A stretch of 64,000 nt of DNA from Anaerocolumna sedimenticola (GCF_009931695.1 NZ_CP048000.1:4792501-4856500); one strand, 5' to 3'. Counted from the first letter of the stretch, positions 1 to 9,395 are shown. Notes: a model not told the origin generated them from the sequence alone. A program made the numbers and translations.

Positions 1-104
1 GGATTAACATTGCCAGATACCGGACTCTCTTTTTTACCACATCCGGCAAGCATGGATGCTGCCAATAGGACACATAATAGCATACTTAGTAATTTTTTTC
101 TCAT
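1..104 (-). CDS. Sugar ABC transporter substrate-binding lipoprotein (N-terminus only)
   Basis: Only the first 34 codons lie in the window; the gene runs off the left edge. The start has basic residues, a hydrophobic stretch and a lipobox L-A-G-C, so this is a lipoprotein anchored outside the membrane. A GGAGG-type ribosome site (complement of 113-117) precedes the ATG at 102-104. It is the third gene of a minus-strand operon after two CUT1-type permeases, the usual place of the family 1 solute-binding protein in LplA-type sugar importers. That role is inferred from position, because no part of the binding domain is visible. Confidence 0.8.
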   Translation of the reverse strand, partial: MRKKLLSMLLCVLLAASMLAGCGKKESPVSGNVN

Positions 105-186
105 ACCTTATTCCTCCATTATATTTTTTTCATATAATCAGCAAAAAAAATAATTCCTTTATTTTGTTTTGCTTATTAATTATTAT

Positions 187-1107
187 TTAGCCTTTCACAG
201 AGCCAATCATAATACCTTTTACAAAATATCTCTGAAACATGGGGTAGATGAATAATATAGGTAATACTACAATAACAGTAACGGTCATACGTACCGAAGT
301 CGGTGTCTGCTGTGTTGCCAATGCCATAACATTACTTCCGGAACCAACACTGTTCTTAATCAATGCCGCAAGGGAATTTGCCTGATTTATATAACAATAC
401 AATAAGTATTGCAGGGAATATAATTTCTGTTCAGTAATATAAATTAAGGTATCCTGAAAGGAGTTCCACTGGGCTACTGCCGCAAAAATTGCAATTGTCG
501 CTAAAATCGGAGTAGTGGTTGGCAGGATAATCTTTCTGAAGACCGTTATAATACCTGCTCCGTCAATCTCAGCCGCTTCCTGAAGAGATGATGGGATTGA
601 TTCCACATATGTTTTCACCAAAATTATGTTAAATGGCTGTACAATTACCGGAATTATGTATACCCAGAAAGTGTTGGTAAGGTGTAAATTTTTCATGGTT
701 AAGAACATAGGAATTAGTCCTGCATTAAAATACATGGTAACAATAATAAAACGGTACCAGAATTTTCTGCCCCACATCTTTTGCTGGGTAAACATAAATC
801 CCAAAAATGCGGAAGCTAATACCGTACAGGCAGTTCCAATTACTGTTCTGGCCACCGAAACCCATAAAGCAGTACCAAGCCCCCTGATTTTTATAACATT
901 AATATAATTATTAAAATGAATTTTCTTAGGCAGAAAATTAATCATTCCATTTGCACTTAAATCGTTAGCACTAAGTGTATTTATAATCAGGTAATAAAAC
1001 GGATAGATACAAATTAAAGTAAATACAATGAAAAACGAGTAATTTAAAATATTAAAGACCAGATCTGCCCCTTCCGGTTTTTTCTTTTTTTCCGTAATCT
1101 GCTTCAT
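187..1107 (-). CDS. CUT1 carbohydrate ABC transporter permease (LplC/YtcP-like)
   Basis: Membrane-spanning subunit of a sugar importer, 306 residues, the usual length of this family. About six hydrophobic segments are visible. The coupling loop E-A-A-x-I-D-G-A-G at about residues 178-186 docks onto a cytoplasmic ATPase, and the protein ends in the G-S-V-K-G typical of LplC-type permeases. It starts 14 bases after the stop of the partner permease, so the two are co-transcribed and probably translated in fixed ratio. No ATPase is encoded nearby; transporters of this class usually share one encoded elsewhere. The substrate cannot be told from sequence. Confidence 0.93.
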   Translation of the reverse strand: MKQITEKKKKPEGADLVFNILNYSFFIVFTLICIYPFYYLIINTLSANDLSANGMINFLPKKIHFNNYINVIKIRGLGTALWVSVARTVIGTACTVLASAFLGFMFTQQKMWGRKFWYRFIIVTMYFNAGLIPMFLTMKNLHLTNTFWVYIIPVIVQPFNIILVKTYVESIPSSLQEAAEIDGAGIITVFRKIILPTTTPILATIAIFAAVAQWNSFQDTLIYITEQKLYSLQYLLYCYINQANSLAALIKNSVGSGSNVMALATQQTPTSVRMTVTVIVVLPILFIYPMFQRYFVKGIMIGSVKG

Positions 1108-1121
1108 AACGATTTTCCTTT

Positions 1122-2075
1122 CTATATAATGGATTCTCCGCGAACTTTTTTGGATACAAAATTTACAATAAACAGTAAAGTAATACTGACTAAACTCTTT
1201 AGCATACCGATGGCAGTTGCCAAAGAAGGACTCCTGCCTGTCATGCCAACATTGTAAACATATAAATCAAGTACCTGTATATGTTCTTTATTAAAGGAAT
1301 TCTGAAATACATAATACTGGTCCAGACCATTATTAAGAAAATTTGCCACGGAAAGCATTAATAATACAAAAAACGTAGGTAATAAAGCCGGCAAGGTTAT
1401 GTGTCTCATTAATTTAAAGCGGTTGGCACCATCTACCCTGGCAGCCTCATATAATTCCTGGTCAACACCTGCAATTGCCGCAAGATACATAATAGATCCC
1501 CATCCAAGACCTTTCCATGTATACCATAGAAGCATAGACAGCCAGGTATGGGTATCGCCATCCAAAAATTTTATGGGAGTTGTAATGATCCCGGCCCCCA
1601 TTAAAAGCGTATTAACCATACCTGTGTTGGAGAAGAGACTGAATGCTACGGAAAATACCATAACCCAGCTGATAAAATTCGGTACGGTTGTAAATGTCTG
1701 AACAAAATTCCGGAACCATTTACTTTTAATTTCACTTAAAAAGATAGCAAAAATTACCGGCAGAAATGATGTGGCAAGCGTTAACCCACTCATGGCAAAT
1801 GTATTCTTCATTACTTTCATAAGCTGGCTTATCTGGGTCGGATTGGCAAATAACATTTGAAACCACTTAAATCCTACAAATTCACACTGCGCTAATTTCA
1901 GCGGCGGCTTATAATCAAAGAAGGCATATATCCAACCATGTAATGGAAAATAGGAAAACGCGAAAGATAATATTAAAAATGGTACTATGTACAAAAACAG
2001 TTTCTTTCCTTCCGGGATTCCTTTTTTCTTCACTTTCTGAATATTTTTAGTCTGTGCTGATACTGATTTCTGCAT
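1122..2075 (-). CDS. CUT1 carbohydrate ABC transporter permease (LplB-like)
   Basis: First gene of the operon and partner of the following permease; 317 residues with six predicted membrane segments and the coupling motif E-A-A-R-V-D-G-A at about two-thirds of its length. The start chosen is the ATG at 2073-2075, because an AGGAGGT ribosome site sits 5 bases upstream (complement of 2081-2087). A start 12 codons earlier in the same frame has no such site. The charged N-terminal tail rich in lysine is typical of LplB proteins. The promoter should lie in the AT-rich stretch 2100-2380. Confidence 0.93.
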   Translation of the reverse strand: MQKSVSAQTKNIQKVKKKGIPEGKKLFLYIVPFLILSFAFSYFPLHGWIYAFFDYKPPLKLAQCEFVGFKWFQMLFANPTQISQLMKVMKNTFAMSGLTLATSFLPVIFAIFLSEIKSKWFRNFVQTFTTVPNFISWVMVFSVAFSLFSNTGMVNTLLMGAGIITTPIKFLDGDTHTWLSMLLWYTWKGLGWGSIMYLAAIAGVDQELYEAARVDGANRFKLMRHITLPALLPTFFVLLMLSVANFLNNGLDQYYVFQNSFNKEHIQVLDLYVYNVGMTGRSPSLATAIGMLKSLVSITLLFIVNFVSKKVRGESII

Positions 2076-2388
2076 TTTTAACCTCCTGGACTTAGTGCTG
2101 CCATTATACAAATAATTTTGTAATGACTAAATTTATACTATCAGTTTTCTTTTCACATTTATACTATAAAAATTTAATATAATTTACAGTAGAAATTGGA
2201 TTTTTATAATTACATGAAATTTCGAAATTGAATCAATTCCGTTAAACCTGGTAAATCAGCATCAAGCTAATGTGGATTTGAAAATCATAAATACAGGTAT
2301 CTCTATATTCGATATTACATAGATCGGCCGGAGTAAATAATATAACGTTCGAGGATAAATTGGGCTTATGATACTTCAGTGATAAAAA
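2076..2388. other. Intergenic region upstream of the sugar transporter operon
   Basis: AT-rich, no credible coding region. It should hold the promoter of the minus-strand operon, but no hexamer pair could be chosen confidently. A 69-codon open frame at 2242-2451 runs through this region into the 95 bp repeat and is judged spurious. Confidence 0.5.
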
Positions 2389-2480
2389 AACCGGAGAAAC
2401 ACGCTTTGCGAGTTTCTCCGGTTTTATGCGGGTTGGAATTATTGCAAGCAAGCTTGCTAATTCTCACTTTGTTTTCACGA
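2389..2480 (-). repeat. 95 bp interspersed intergenic repeat, copy 1
   Basis: Contains the inverted repeat CCGGAGAAAC / GTTTCTCCGG (2391-2400 and 2412-2421) and a GCAAGCAAGCTTGC palindromic core, ending in AATTCTCACTTTG. Closely related copies lie at 15757-15850 and 58159-58252. Read on the minus strand, each copy begins just after the T-run of a terminator belonging to a minus-strand gene, here the FUSC gene. Function unknown. Confidence 0.85.
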
Positions 2481-2481
2481 A

Positions 2482-2516
2482 AAAAACGGATTATAACTAA
2501 TCATCCGTTTTCCAAT
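2482..2516 (-). terminator. Terminator of the FUSC-like gene
   Basis: On the minus strand an AACGGAT / ATCCGTT stem is followed by a run of T. The left arm overlaps the last codons and the stop of the FUSC-like gene. Confidence 0.75.
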
Positions 2517-3540
2517 AGGTTATTATCTGATTAAAACTTATGTTATTAACAAAACTCTTTTTAATATTTAAAAAATTTTCTAAATCATACAATATTATAT
2601 ATAAAACCGCCCTGTTTTCAAATTCTTCCCTTGTAACAGGGTTTTGTTCTCTCCGAAAACCTGATTTTATCTGTTCTAGTTCCCCCAGTAGTTTCTCCGC
2701 ATTATTATACTCATGAAACTGCTCCCTGACAGTATTTAAAAATGAGGCGATGGGTGATGCCTGTCTTGGAACTATCGTCAGCAGACATAATTGTTCCTTA
2801 ATATGCTTTAAAATATTTACCTGGGTTTTTCTCATGGTAAAATATTGAATATAATAACGGGTATCACTTAATAAAGTGTTATTCATGTTATCATAAGCAC
2901 GGGAGAAAGCTTCTCTCAGATAATCATCCAGATCATTAAAATCCTTATCCAAGGTGCAACAATTCTTACTCTCATCACTTTTTACCGTATCCCTGTTACT
3001 TAAGATACATTCGGAGAGCTTCCCTAAAATTATTTTCATATCGTTTTCAATCAGCCGCATATCGGCTTTTACAGCATCAGAATTTCCCGGCATATACAGA
3101 TTTAAAAGAATACCAACAAAGGTGCCGACAATCATAATCAAAGTTTCATTCCAGATAAAGGCTGTACCCATATCCTTTTCAATAAGAAAATGGGTAACCA
3201 GTACCGAGCACATCGCTATTCCCTCCTGTAAATGAAATACATAGCTTTCCGTAATAAACACCAATAAGAATACACCAAATGTAATGGTATGATAACCAAA
3301 AATCCGAAACAGGACATAGGCAGTTAATAAAGCCAGTAAGAATGAAAGGAACCGTTTCCCGGCAACGACCAGGGTCTCCTTTTTAGTATCCTGAATACTT
3401 AATAAAGTAATAATCCCGGCGGATGCACTGTACTTAAGGCCCAAAAAATCTGCAAACAGAATTGCGGCACTGCTTCCGGCTGCTATTTTGAATATTTTTA
3501 TAAAATTAATTTTATTTGTTTTCCTTTTAAATGTTTTCAA
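2497..3540 (-). CDS. FUSC / aromatic acid exporter family membrane protein
   Basis: 347 residues. The first half (about 15-160) has four or more membrane segments with a L-K-Y-S-A-S-A-G-I-I-T-L-L-S motif typical of the aromatic-acid-exporter (ArAE/FUSC) family. The second half is a cytoplasmic, mostly helical domain like the ArAE C-terminal domain of Gram-positive members. The start is a TTG with AAGGAG 10 bases upstream. Substrate unknown; relatives are annotated as exporters of aromatic acids, but this is seldom tested in Clostridia. It stands alone between two terminators and seems monocistronic. Confidence 0.8.
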   Translation of the reverse strand: MKTFKRKTNKINFIKIFKIAAGSSAAILFADFLGLKYSASAGIITLLSIQDTKKETLVVAGKRFLSFLLALLTAYVLFRIFGYHTITFGVFLLVFITESYVFHLQEGIAMCSVLVTHFLIEKDMGTAFIWNETLIMIVGTFVGILLNLYMPGNSDAVKADMRLIENDMKIILGKLSECILSNRDTVKSDESKNCCTLDKDFNDLDDYLREAFSRAYDNMNNTLLSDTRYYIQYFTMRKTQVNILKHIKEQLCLLTIVPRQASPIASFLNTVREQFHEYNNAEKLLGELEQIKSGFRREQNPVTREEFENRAVLYIILYDLENFLNIKKSFVNNISFNQIITYWKTDD

Positions 3541-3580
3541 TGAAAGCTTACTCCTTTGTCAGATCCGGATGATAAATACA

Positions 3581-3608
3581 GGGCTTGCCAAACAATTATG
3601 GCAAGCCC
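3581..3608 (-). terminator. Terminator of the GH31 gene
   Basis: Perfect 10 bp stem GGGCTTGCCA / TGGCAAGCCC with an 8 base loop, 10 bases after the GH31 stop codon. Only a weak T-run follows on the minus strand (TGTATTT). Confidence 0.7.
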
Positions 3609-3617
3609 AAAATAATA

Positions 3618-5987
3618 CTAATTTAATATACAAGTCATAACCGTAACGGAATCCTTACCGGTTTCGGAAGGTATGATAATACTACCTTTCTCTTCCTCTT
3701 GTACGGCAGCTCCGGTAACGGAAGTTACATTTTTGACATCATGGAGATAAACCTTATACGGTTTACCCTCTCCAAAGCTTTGAACTTTAATCGTAATTTT
3801 ATTCGCTTCCTTTAAAGCGGTTATACTTAATTCTAATTCCCCATTCATATTGTAAACATCTGTTTTTGCTTCTCTTCCATCAAGTAACTGGAATACTTTT
3901 AAGGTTACATCCTTAGCATAGTCATATTCCGGCTTCGTATCCACGGAACCTACGGCAATAATGGAATTTTCTTTTGCAAGGCAAGGTAAGCTTAAGTAGC
4001 CGTGATGTTCTTTTATCCATCTGCCGCCGGTTACCTTTTCTCCCGTTAAGAAATTCGTCCAATTTCCTTCCGGAACATAATATTCTGCCAAACCTTCTTC
4101 ATTCAATATCGGTGCTACTAAAAGACTATCACCTAACATATATTGTTTATCCAGGTACATGCAGGCAGGATCATTCTGGAACTCCAATACCATACTTCTC
4201 ATGGTAGGTACACCTGTTTTATTGGTTTCGATAGCATTTCTATAGAGATAAGGCATTAAAGAGACTTTTAATTTCGTAAAGAAACGGGCTACCGCAACGG
4301 ATTCTTCATCATATGCCCACGGTACACGGTAAGAAGAACTGCCATGTAATCTGGAATGGGAGGACATCAGTCCGAAAGCTACCCATCTCTTATATACGTC
4401 CGCTGTGGAGGTATCTTCAAAACCACCGATATCATGACTCCAGAAACCAAAACCGGACATGGTTAAGGATAAACCGCCTCTTAAGCTTTCCGACATGGAT
4501 TCATAATCAGACCAGCAGTCACCGCCCCAATGTACCGGGAATTTCTGTCCGCCAACCGTTGCACTTCTTGCAAATACTACACCATTGCCTTTACCGCGTT
4601 TTCTTTCTACCAAACCAAATACAGTTTTGTTATATAGATAGGTGTAATAATTATGCATTTTAACCGGATCCGCTCCGTTATAATATACAACATCCTTTGT
4701 GGGAATTCTTTCACCAAAGTCTGTCTTAAAGCAGTCAACACCCATATCCATTAAAACTTCCAGTTTTGATGCGTACCAATCGCAGGCTGCAGGATTCGTA
4801 AAGTCAACCAACGCCATACCTGGCTGCCACATATCCCATTGCCATACATCGCCATTTGTTCTCTTTACAAAATATCCGTTTTTCATACCTTCTTCAAACA
4901 ATATGGATTCCTGGGCTATATAGGAATTAATCCATACACAGATTTTTAAACCTTTTTCTTTCAGACGTTTTAACATGCCCGCCGGATCCGGAAATACATC
5001 CTTATCCCATTGAAAGTCTGACCAGTTAAAGGCTTTCATCCAGAAACAGTCAAAATGGAATACACTTAATGGAATATCCCTTTCAGCCATACCGTCTACA
5101 AAACCGGTTACGGTTGCTTCATCATAATTTGTGGTAAAAGAAGTAGATAACCATAAACCAAAGGTCCAAGGTGCCGGAAGAGCCGGCTTACCGGTTAAAT
5201 CCGTATATCTGGATATTACTTCTTTCATCGTAGGTCCGTTAAAAATAAAATAATCCAGGCTTTCTCCCGGAACAGAGAAACCAACCTTTTTAACCATCTC
5301 CGAGCTTACTTCGTAGGATACTTTATCGGAGCTGTTAACAAACACTCCGTAACCTCTGTTAGAAAGATAAAACGGTATGTTCTTATAGGATAATTCCGTC
5401 GAGGTACCGCCATCTTCATTCCACATATCTACAGTCTGGCCATTTTTAATAAATGGAGTAAACCGTTCACCAAGACCATAGATTAGTTCGCCAACGGATA
5501 AGCTTAACTGTTCCCTCATATAGGCATCTTGATTATCCGTTTCATAAGCAAGTCCTCTAAAATCCGTCTTCATATATGCTAAATCACGACGGTTGCTTGT
5601 CGTTAATTTAGAATCACCACGGTTAAACTGCATATTTGCATTCTGTTTATTTATAGTTAAGTTTAATGAACCGCTGGATATTTTATAACCCCAGTCAGCC
5701 TCTTCTACTGTTAATGTATTATTTTCATCTATAGATAAATCAAAATTGGGACCATGATCAACCACACCCATATAGTGGAATGTCTGAACACGTAAAACTT
5801 CCGGCGCAGGTGATGAAATTTTAATGGTTAAATTTGGTCCTCCCAAAGTATCACCTCTGTGATTTATTTTATGTGTGGGAGCACAAAATGTTATACTGTT
5901 ACTGCTTCGCTTTGTTTCATAAATCTCAGCCGGACTGAAGCATTCGACTTCCTCTCTTTGTACCCAACATCCATTACTAAATTTCAT
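3618..5987 (-). CDS. yicI: Glycoside hydrolase family 31, alpha-xylosidase (YicI-like)
   Basis: 789 residues, close to YicI of E. coli (772). Removes alpha-linked xylose (or glucose) from the non-reducing end of oligosaccharides such as those from xyloglucan. An N-terminal beta-sandwich (about 1-260) precedes the (beta/alpha)8 barrel. The catalytic nucleophile is D423 in K-T-D-F-G-E, and the acid/base is D490 in W-G-G-D-C-W-S; both match the YicI motifs. The F-D-C-F-W-M loop is the alpha-xylosidase signature. C-terminal beta domains follow. There is no signal peptide, so it acts in the cytoplasm on imported sugars. AAAGGAG lies just before the ATG. Substrate preference is inferred from motifs. 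Confidence 0.88.
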   Translation of the reverse strand: MKFSNGCWVQREEVECFSPAEIYETKRSSNSITFCAPTHKINHRGDTLGGPNLTIKISSPAPEVLRVQTFHYMGVVDHGPNFDLSIDENNTLTVEEADWGYKISSGSLNLTINKQNANMQFNRGDSKLTTSNRRDLAYMKTDFRGLAYETDNQDAYMREQLSLSVGELIYGLGERFTPFIKNGQTVDMWNEDGGTSTELSYKNIPFYLSNRGYGVFVNSSDKVSYEVSSEMVKKVGFSVPGESLDYFIFNGPTMKEVISRYTDLTGKPALPAPWTFGLWLSTSFTTNYDEATVTGFVDGMAERDIPLSVFHFDCFWMKAFNWSDFQWDKDVFPDPAGMLKRLKEKGLKICVWINSYIAQESILFEEGMKNGYFVKRTNGDVWQWDMWQPGMALVDFTNPAACDWYASKLEVLMDMGVDCFKTDFGERIPTKDVVYYNGADPVKMHNYYTYLYNKTVFGLVERKRGKGNGVVFARSATVGGQKFPVHWGGDCWSDYESMSESLRGGLSLTMSGFGFWSHDIGGFEDTSTADVYKRWVAFGLMSSHSRLHGSSSYRVPWAYDEESVAVARFFTKLKVSLMPYLYRNAIETNKTGVPTMRSMVLEFQNDPACMYLDKQYMLGDSLLVAPILNEEGLAEYYVPEGNWTNFLTGEKVTGGRWIKEHHGYLSLPCLAKENSIIAVGSVDTKPEYDYAKDVTLKVFQLLDGREAKTDVYNMNGELELSITALKEANKITIKVQSFGEGKPYKVYLHDVKNVTSVTGAAVQEEEKGSIIIPSETGKDSVTVMTCILN

Positions 5988-6019
5988 AACGATCTCCTTT
6001 CATATTAACTGATTCTTTA

Positions 6020-6167
6020 AGGCAATTGCGAAACTATAAAGTTTTCTGAATATACCATACAATTAATACGAATTTCATAGCTTCAGTTGCCTTTCAGGCA
6101 AGATTCAGCTCTGAAATTCGTATTATTTGCATGGTATAGATGCAATAAGCTAGTTTCGCAATTGCCT
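6020..6167. mobile_element. MITE-like hairpin element A
   Basis: 148 bp bounded by perfect 16 bp terminal inverted repeats AGGCAATTGCGAAACT (6020-6035) and its complement (6152-6167). Inside, TATACCAT / ATGGTATA, AATACGAATTTCA / TGAAATTCGTATT and TTGCCT / AGGCAA pair in order, so the whole element folds into one long hairpin. It is flanked by near-identical 14 bp direct repeats at 6006-6019 and 6169-6182 (13 of 14 match). It encodes nothing. A second element with the same termini but a different centre is at 62260-62408. Confidence 0.75.
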
Positions 6168-6245
6168 ATAACTAATTCTTTAGGTAATTTTTTATGGTTC
6201 CGGAAAACTCCATATTGTAATAATGAAATTATTCATCAGGTATTA

Positions 6246-6397
6246 ACCGCCTTTTATCGGAAGTTTAAAACCAACTTCTGATAAGTTATATTATAGGAAC
6301 AAAATCGTGTTCCTATAACCGGATGCACGTTGGAAATTGCACCGCCATTTATCAGAAATTTGAATAATAATTTCCGATAAATTATATTATATCCATA
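6246..6397. repeat. Duplicated hairpin module
   Basis: Two diverged copies of a module that begins ACCGCC and contains a TTATC-GAA / TTC-GATAA hairpin followed by TTATATTATA (6246-6300 and 6341-6397). Between them sits a perfect hairpin TTATAGGAACA / TGTTCCTATAA (6291-6318). Together they give three hairpins in 140 bases. No function recognised. Confidence 0.6.
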
Positions 6398-6554
6398 ATA
6401 AAAAAACAAACAATGTCTTTTTTCATAACCTACATGTATTATAGTTTATTAATTATACAAATATCCCTCCTTATTTTAGTTCATTTACAAGTTGCTTAAG
6501 AACTTAATAAGGAGGGATATGATATAATATTAAAAGAATAAAAATACTATGAAT

Positions 6555-9257
6555 TTAATTTTTATTATATGTATCTTTCATAAGAATTTCAAAATCCTCA
6601 ACAGGGACTGGTTTGGAATATAAATACCCCTGTGCCATATCACAATCCACTGTTTTTAAAAAGTCAGATTGTGTCTGGGTTTCTACTCCTTCCGATAAAA
6701 CTTTCATATTTAACTGTTTTGCCATACTTATTATACTGGAAACAATAATCTGTTCCTCTTTCTGCATATCACCTTTGCCGAAAAATTCTTTATCCAGCTT
6801 TATAACGTCAGTCTCCATATTTTTTAGCAAATTGAGAGAGGAATAACCTGCTCCAAAATCATCAATGGAAACCCCGAATCCAAGCTTTCGTAGTTTTTTC
6901 ATGGTAATTAAAGCTGCTTCCGCATTATTTAAGAATATACTTTCTGTTAGCTCCAATTCCAGCAAATGATAAGGTATTTCATAATGATCTACCAGCTTCT
7001 TAATTTCATTTACAAAATTCTCATCATTTAAATGTATACGTGAAACATTTACGGATATCGGCACCAAAGGAAAATTATTTTTAATCCAGTAATGCAATAC
7101 TTTACAAACTTCCTCATAAATATAAAAATCCAAATTAACTACAAAACCATTACGCTCAAATATCGGAATAAAATCATTAGGAGAAATCAGGGTATTGTCA
7201 TTCTTTTTCCACCTGACCAATGCCTCTGCTCCGACTAAATTATTATCCGTCAAACCAATTTTGGGTTGAAGATATACGATAAATTCACTGTTTTTTAATG
7301 CCTGCTCCATGGAATTCGTTATCTCTGCTTCCCGTTGTAGTTTTACTTTCATGGAGTTGTCAAAGAATTTACAGTTGGTTTTGGATGAATTTTTAATGCT
7401 TTTTCTTGCAACATTGGCATTGTCAATTGCAACTGAAATATCTTCTGCCGGATCTATGACAGATACACCGCTGGCAACAATAAACTTAGTTCCAGGATAT
7501 TTTGCCCTTTGTTGGATATTAAACTGCTCATTCATCAATAAAATATTATCCGTAAGAACTTTCTCATCCATCAAAGGAGATACAATCAGAAAATTATCCT
7601 CTGAAATTCTTGAAACCCTTTCCATCCTAGTTCCGTCACCGGATAGAAGCATCGCAAGATCACATAATATCCTATCACCCACATCATATCCTAACGTATC
7701 ATTAATATACTTAAATTGGGTGATATCTGAATATATTATTGCATATTTCTGACCCGGATTATCCGCTAATAATTTACTTACATCCTTTTTGAATTTATGC
7801 AAAGATGGGAGTCCTGTCAGTGCATCATAATTCTTTATTCTATATAACTGTTCATTTGCTCTTTCAGACGCACGCATCTTTAATAAATAAGAAGAAATGA
7901 TTTTCGCTATTGTAACCAAAGAATCAATTTCATACTGTGTCCAATATCTGGGTTTTTCGTTATCATGTATACTGACGCAGCCTTTTAGTATACCATTTTC
8001 GAAGATTCCGCATTGCAGTAATGCCTGAATATGTAAAGTGTTAAGAGTGTCAAACCCAAAATTTCCATTCCATTCGGCAATATTATTTATATAAAAAATA
8101 CCGTTTTCATCAAACCTGCTTGAATTATCATTTAATTCTATTGTTAAATTATTAAATTTACTTTTATCCGGTTTTAATTCGTCTTTACAACTAAGATATG
8201 TAGTAATTAATTGTGAATTGATAGAATTCTCCATAATACAGATATGGCTGCAATCAAATTGCGCCCTTACCTTATTCAGTAAAAGATTAATTGCACTGTT
8301 AACGTCTTTGGTTCTTGACATAATGTCAAAGGCAAAGGCTGTAATTTCCTTATCAAAGTTATTGCTGCCGTAAGCTCTGGTTTTTGTAATCTTATATTTT
8401 TCATAACAGTTCGGATCTATATACTTACCGCTATCTTCTATTTCACGATAAAATCCATAATAATTCTTATGGTTTTCTCTGGTATAAATTAATGCTGCAT
8501 CCGCTTTAAAAAACAGCTGTTTAAAATCTAATCCGTCATCAGGATACACTCCGATACCAATACTGCACGACATGGAATAATTTGTATTCTCACCGGTATA
8601 TGTATTGCGAAATACTGAATATATCTCTTCTGCCTTATCTTTTAACACTTCCGGGTTAGCAATATTTTTCAAAAAAATAAGAAACTCGTCTCCGCCAATA
8701 CGGCCTGCAATATCCGTATCGTAAAATATCTTTCTTAATGAATCTGCAATATTCACTAAAACCGTATCACCGAATAAATACCCTAAATTCTCATTCACTA
8801 CCTGAAAGTTATCAATATCAACAATCATAAGTGCATGGTGGGAATCAGGTTTGGAAGCTGTTAAAAATTCATCTATGATATTTCTGGTATATTCTTTATT
8901 GAATAATCTTGTCAAAGAATCCTGTTTCTCCAATTCTTTAATCCGGTAGCTTTCTTTAAGCTTTCGTTCCTTTTGCCGAAACATTTCTTCTCTGATTTCC
9001 TCCCAATTACCCCCGTCAATTAAAGCAGAGTAAATAGTATCATCATAAATAAATTCAATATAATTATCTTTTTCTATATAATTACTTATCACGCCATCCG
9101 GCAATGTAATGTTTGTAAAGAAATCCATCAATTGTTCTTTCGTGTAAAGATTTCTTTTCTTTCGTATTTTATCTTTACCATCCATGCTTTGTATTTTCCC
9201 ATCTTCCCTGATGTACTCTATATAAGTGTATCGAGTTAAATTATACCATGAAAACAA
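6555..9257 (-). CDS. GGDEF-GAF-GGDEF-EAL cyclic-di-GMP signalling protein
   Basis: 900 residues, apparently soluble. A short N-terminal region is followed by GGDEF domain 1 with intact G-G-D-E-F at 188-192. A GAF-like sensor spans about 300-460. GGDEF domain 2 has a degenerate S-E-D-N-F (552-556) and is probably inactive as a cyclase. The EAL phosphodiesterase domain (about 650-895) keeps E-A-L-V-R-W (E678), D-D-F-G-A-G and L-S-E-G-V-E-T, so it is likely active. The protein could both make and degrade cyclic di-GMP. The start is uncertain: a methionine 24 codons in is also possible and neither has a strong ribosome site. Confidence 0.9.
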   Translation of the reverse strand: MFSWYNLTRYTYIEYIREDGKIQSMDGKDKIRKKRNLYTKEQLMDFFTNITLPDGVISNYIEKDNYIEFIYDDTIYSALIDGGNWEEIREEMFRQKERKLKESYRIKELEKQDSLTRLFNKEYTRNIIDEFLTASKPDSHHALMIVDIDNFQVVNENLGYLFGDTVLVNIADSLRKIFYDTDIAGRIGGDEFLIFLKNIANPEVLKDKAEEIYSVFRNTYTGENTNYSMSCSIGIGVYPDDGLDFKQLFFKADAALIYTRENHKNYYGFYREIEDSGKYIDPNCYEKYKITKTRAYGSNNFDKEITAFAFDIMSRTKDVNSAINLLLNKVRAQFDCSHICIMENSINSQLITTYLSCKDELKPDKSKFNNLTIELNDNSSRFDENGIFYINNIAEWNGNFGFDTLNTLHIQALLQCGIFENGILKGCVSIHDNEKPRYWTQYEIDSLVTIAKIISSYLLKMRASERANEQLYRIKNYDALTGLPSLHKFKKDVSKLLADNPGQKYAIIYSDITQFKYINDTLGYDVGDRILCDLAMLLSGDGTRMERVSRISEDNFLIVSPLMDEKVLTDNILLMNEQFNIQQRAKYPGTKFIVASGVSVIDPAEDISVAIDNANVARKSIKNSSKTNCKFFDNSMKVKLQREAEITNSMEQALKNSEFIVYLQPKIGLTDNNLVGAEALVRWKKNDNTLISPNDFIPIFERNGFVVNLDFYIYEEVCKVLHYWIKNNFPLVPISVNVSRIHLNDENFVNEIKKLVDHYEIPYHLLELELTESIFLNNAEAALITMKKLRKLGFGVSIDDFGAGYSSLNLLKNMETDVIKLDKEFFGKGDMQKEEQIIVSSIISMAKQLNMKVLSEGVETQTQSDFLKTVDCDMAQGYLYSKPVPVEDFEILMKDTYNKN

Positions 9258-9395
9258 ATATCAGACAACCCCGGAAAAGTTAAAAGCTTCCTTGTATTCG
9301 AATAATATAAAGGTATGCTCCTTGGTAAAATAGAATAATAAGGATATTTACTCATATATTTAATTAATGAATTCTATTAAATGGAGATGATTACC

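Larger units (their letters stand above)
5988..6554. other. Long non-coding intergenic region with hairpin elements
   Basis: 567 bases without a credible gene; a 64-codon open frame here lies over the repeats and is rejected. It contains a 148 bp hairpin element, then a duplicated hairpin module. A possible promoter for the GH31 gene must lie in or before the hairpin element, so the insertion may have affected its expression (inference). Confidence 0.6.

Noticed and set aside
2242..2451. 69-codon minus-strand gene
   Set aside because: It runs through the interspersed repeat, has no ribosome site and resembles no protein.
6087..6281. 64-codon frame upstream of the GH31 gene
   Set aside because: It overlaps the hairpin element and the duplicated module; no start signal.
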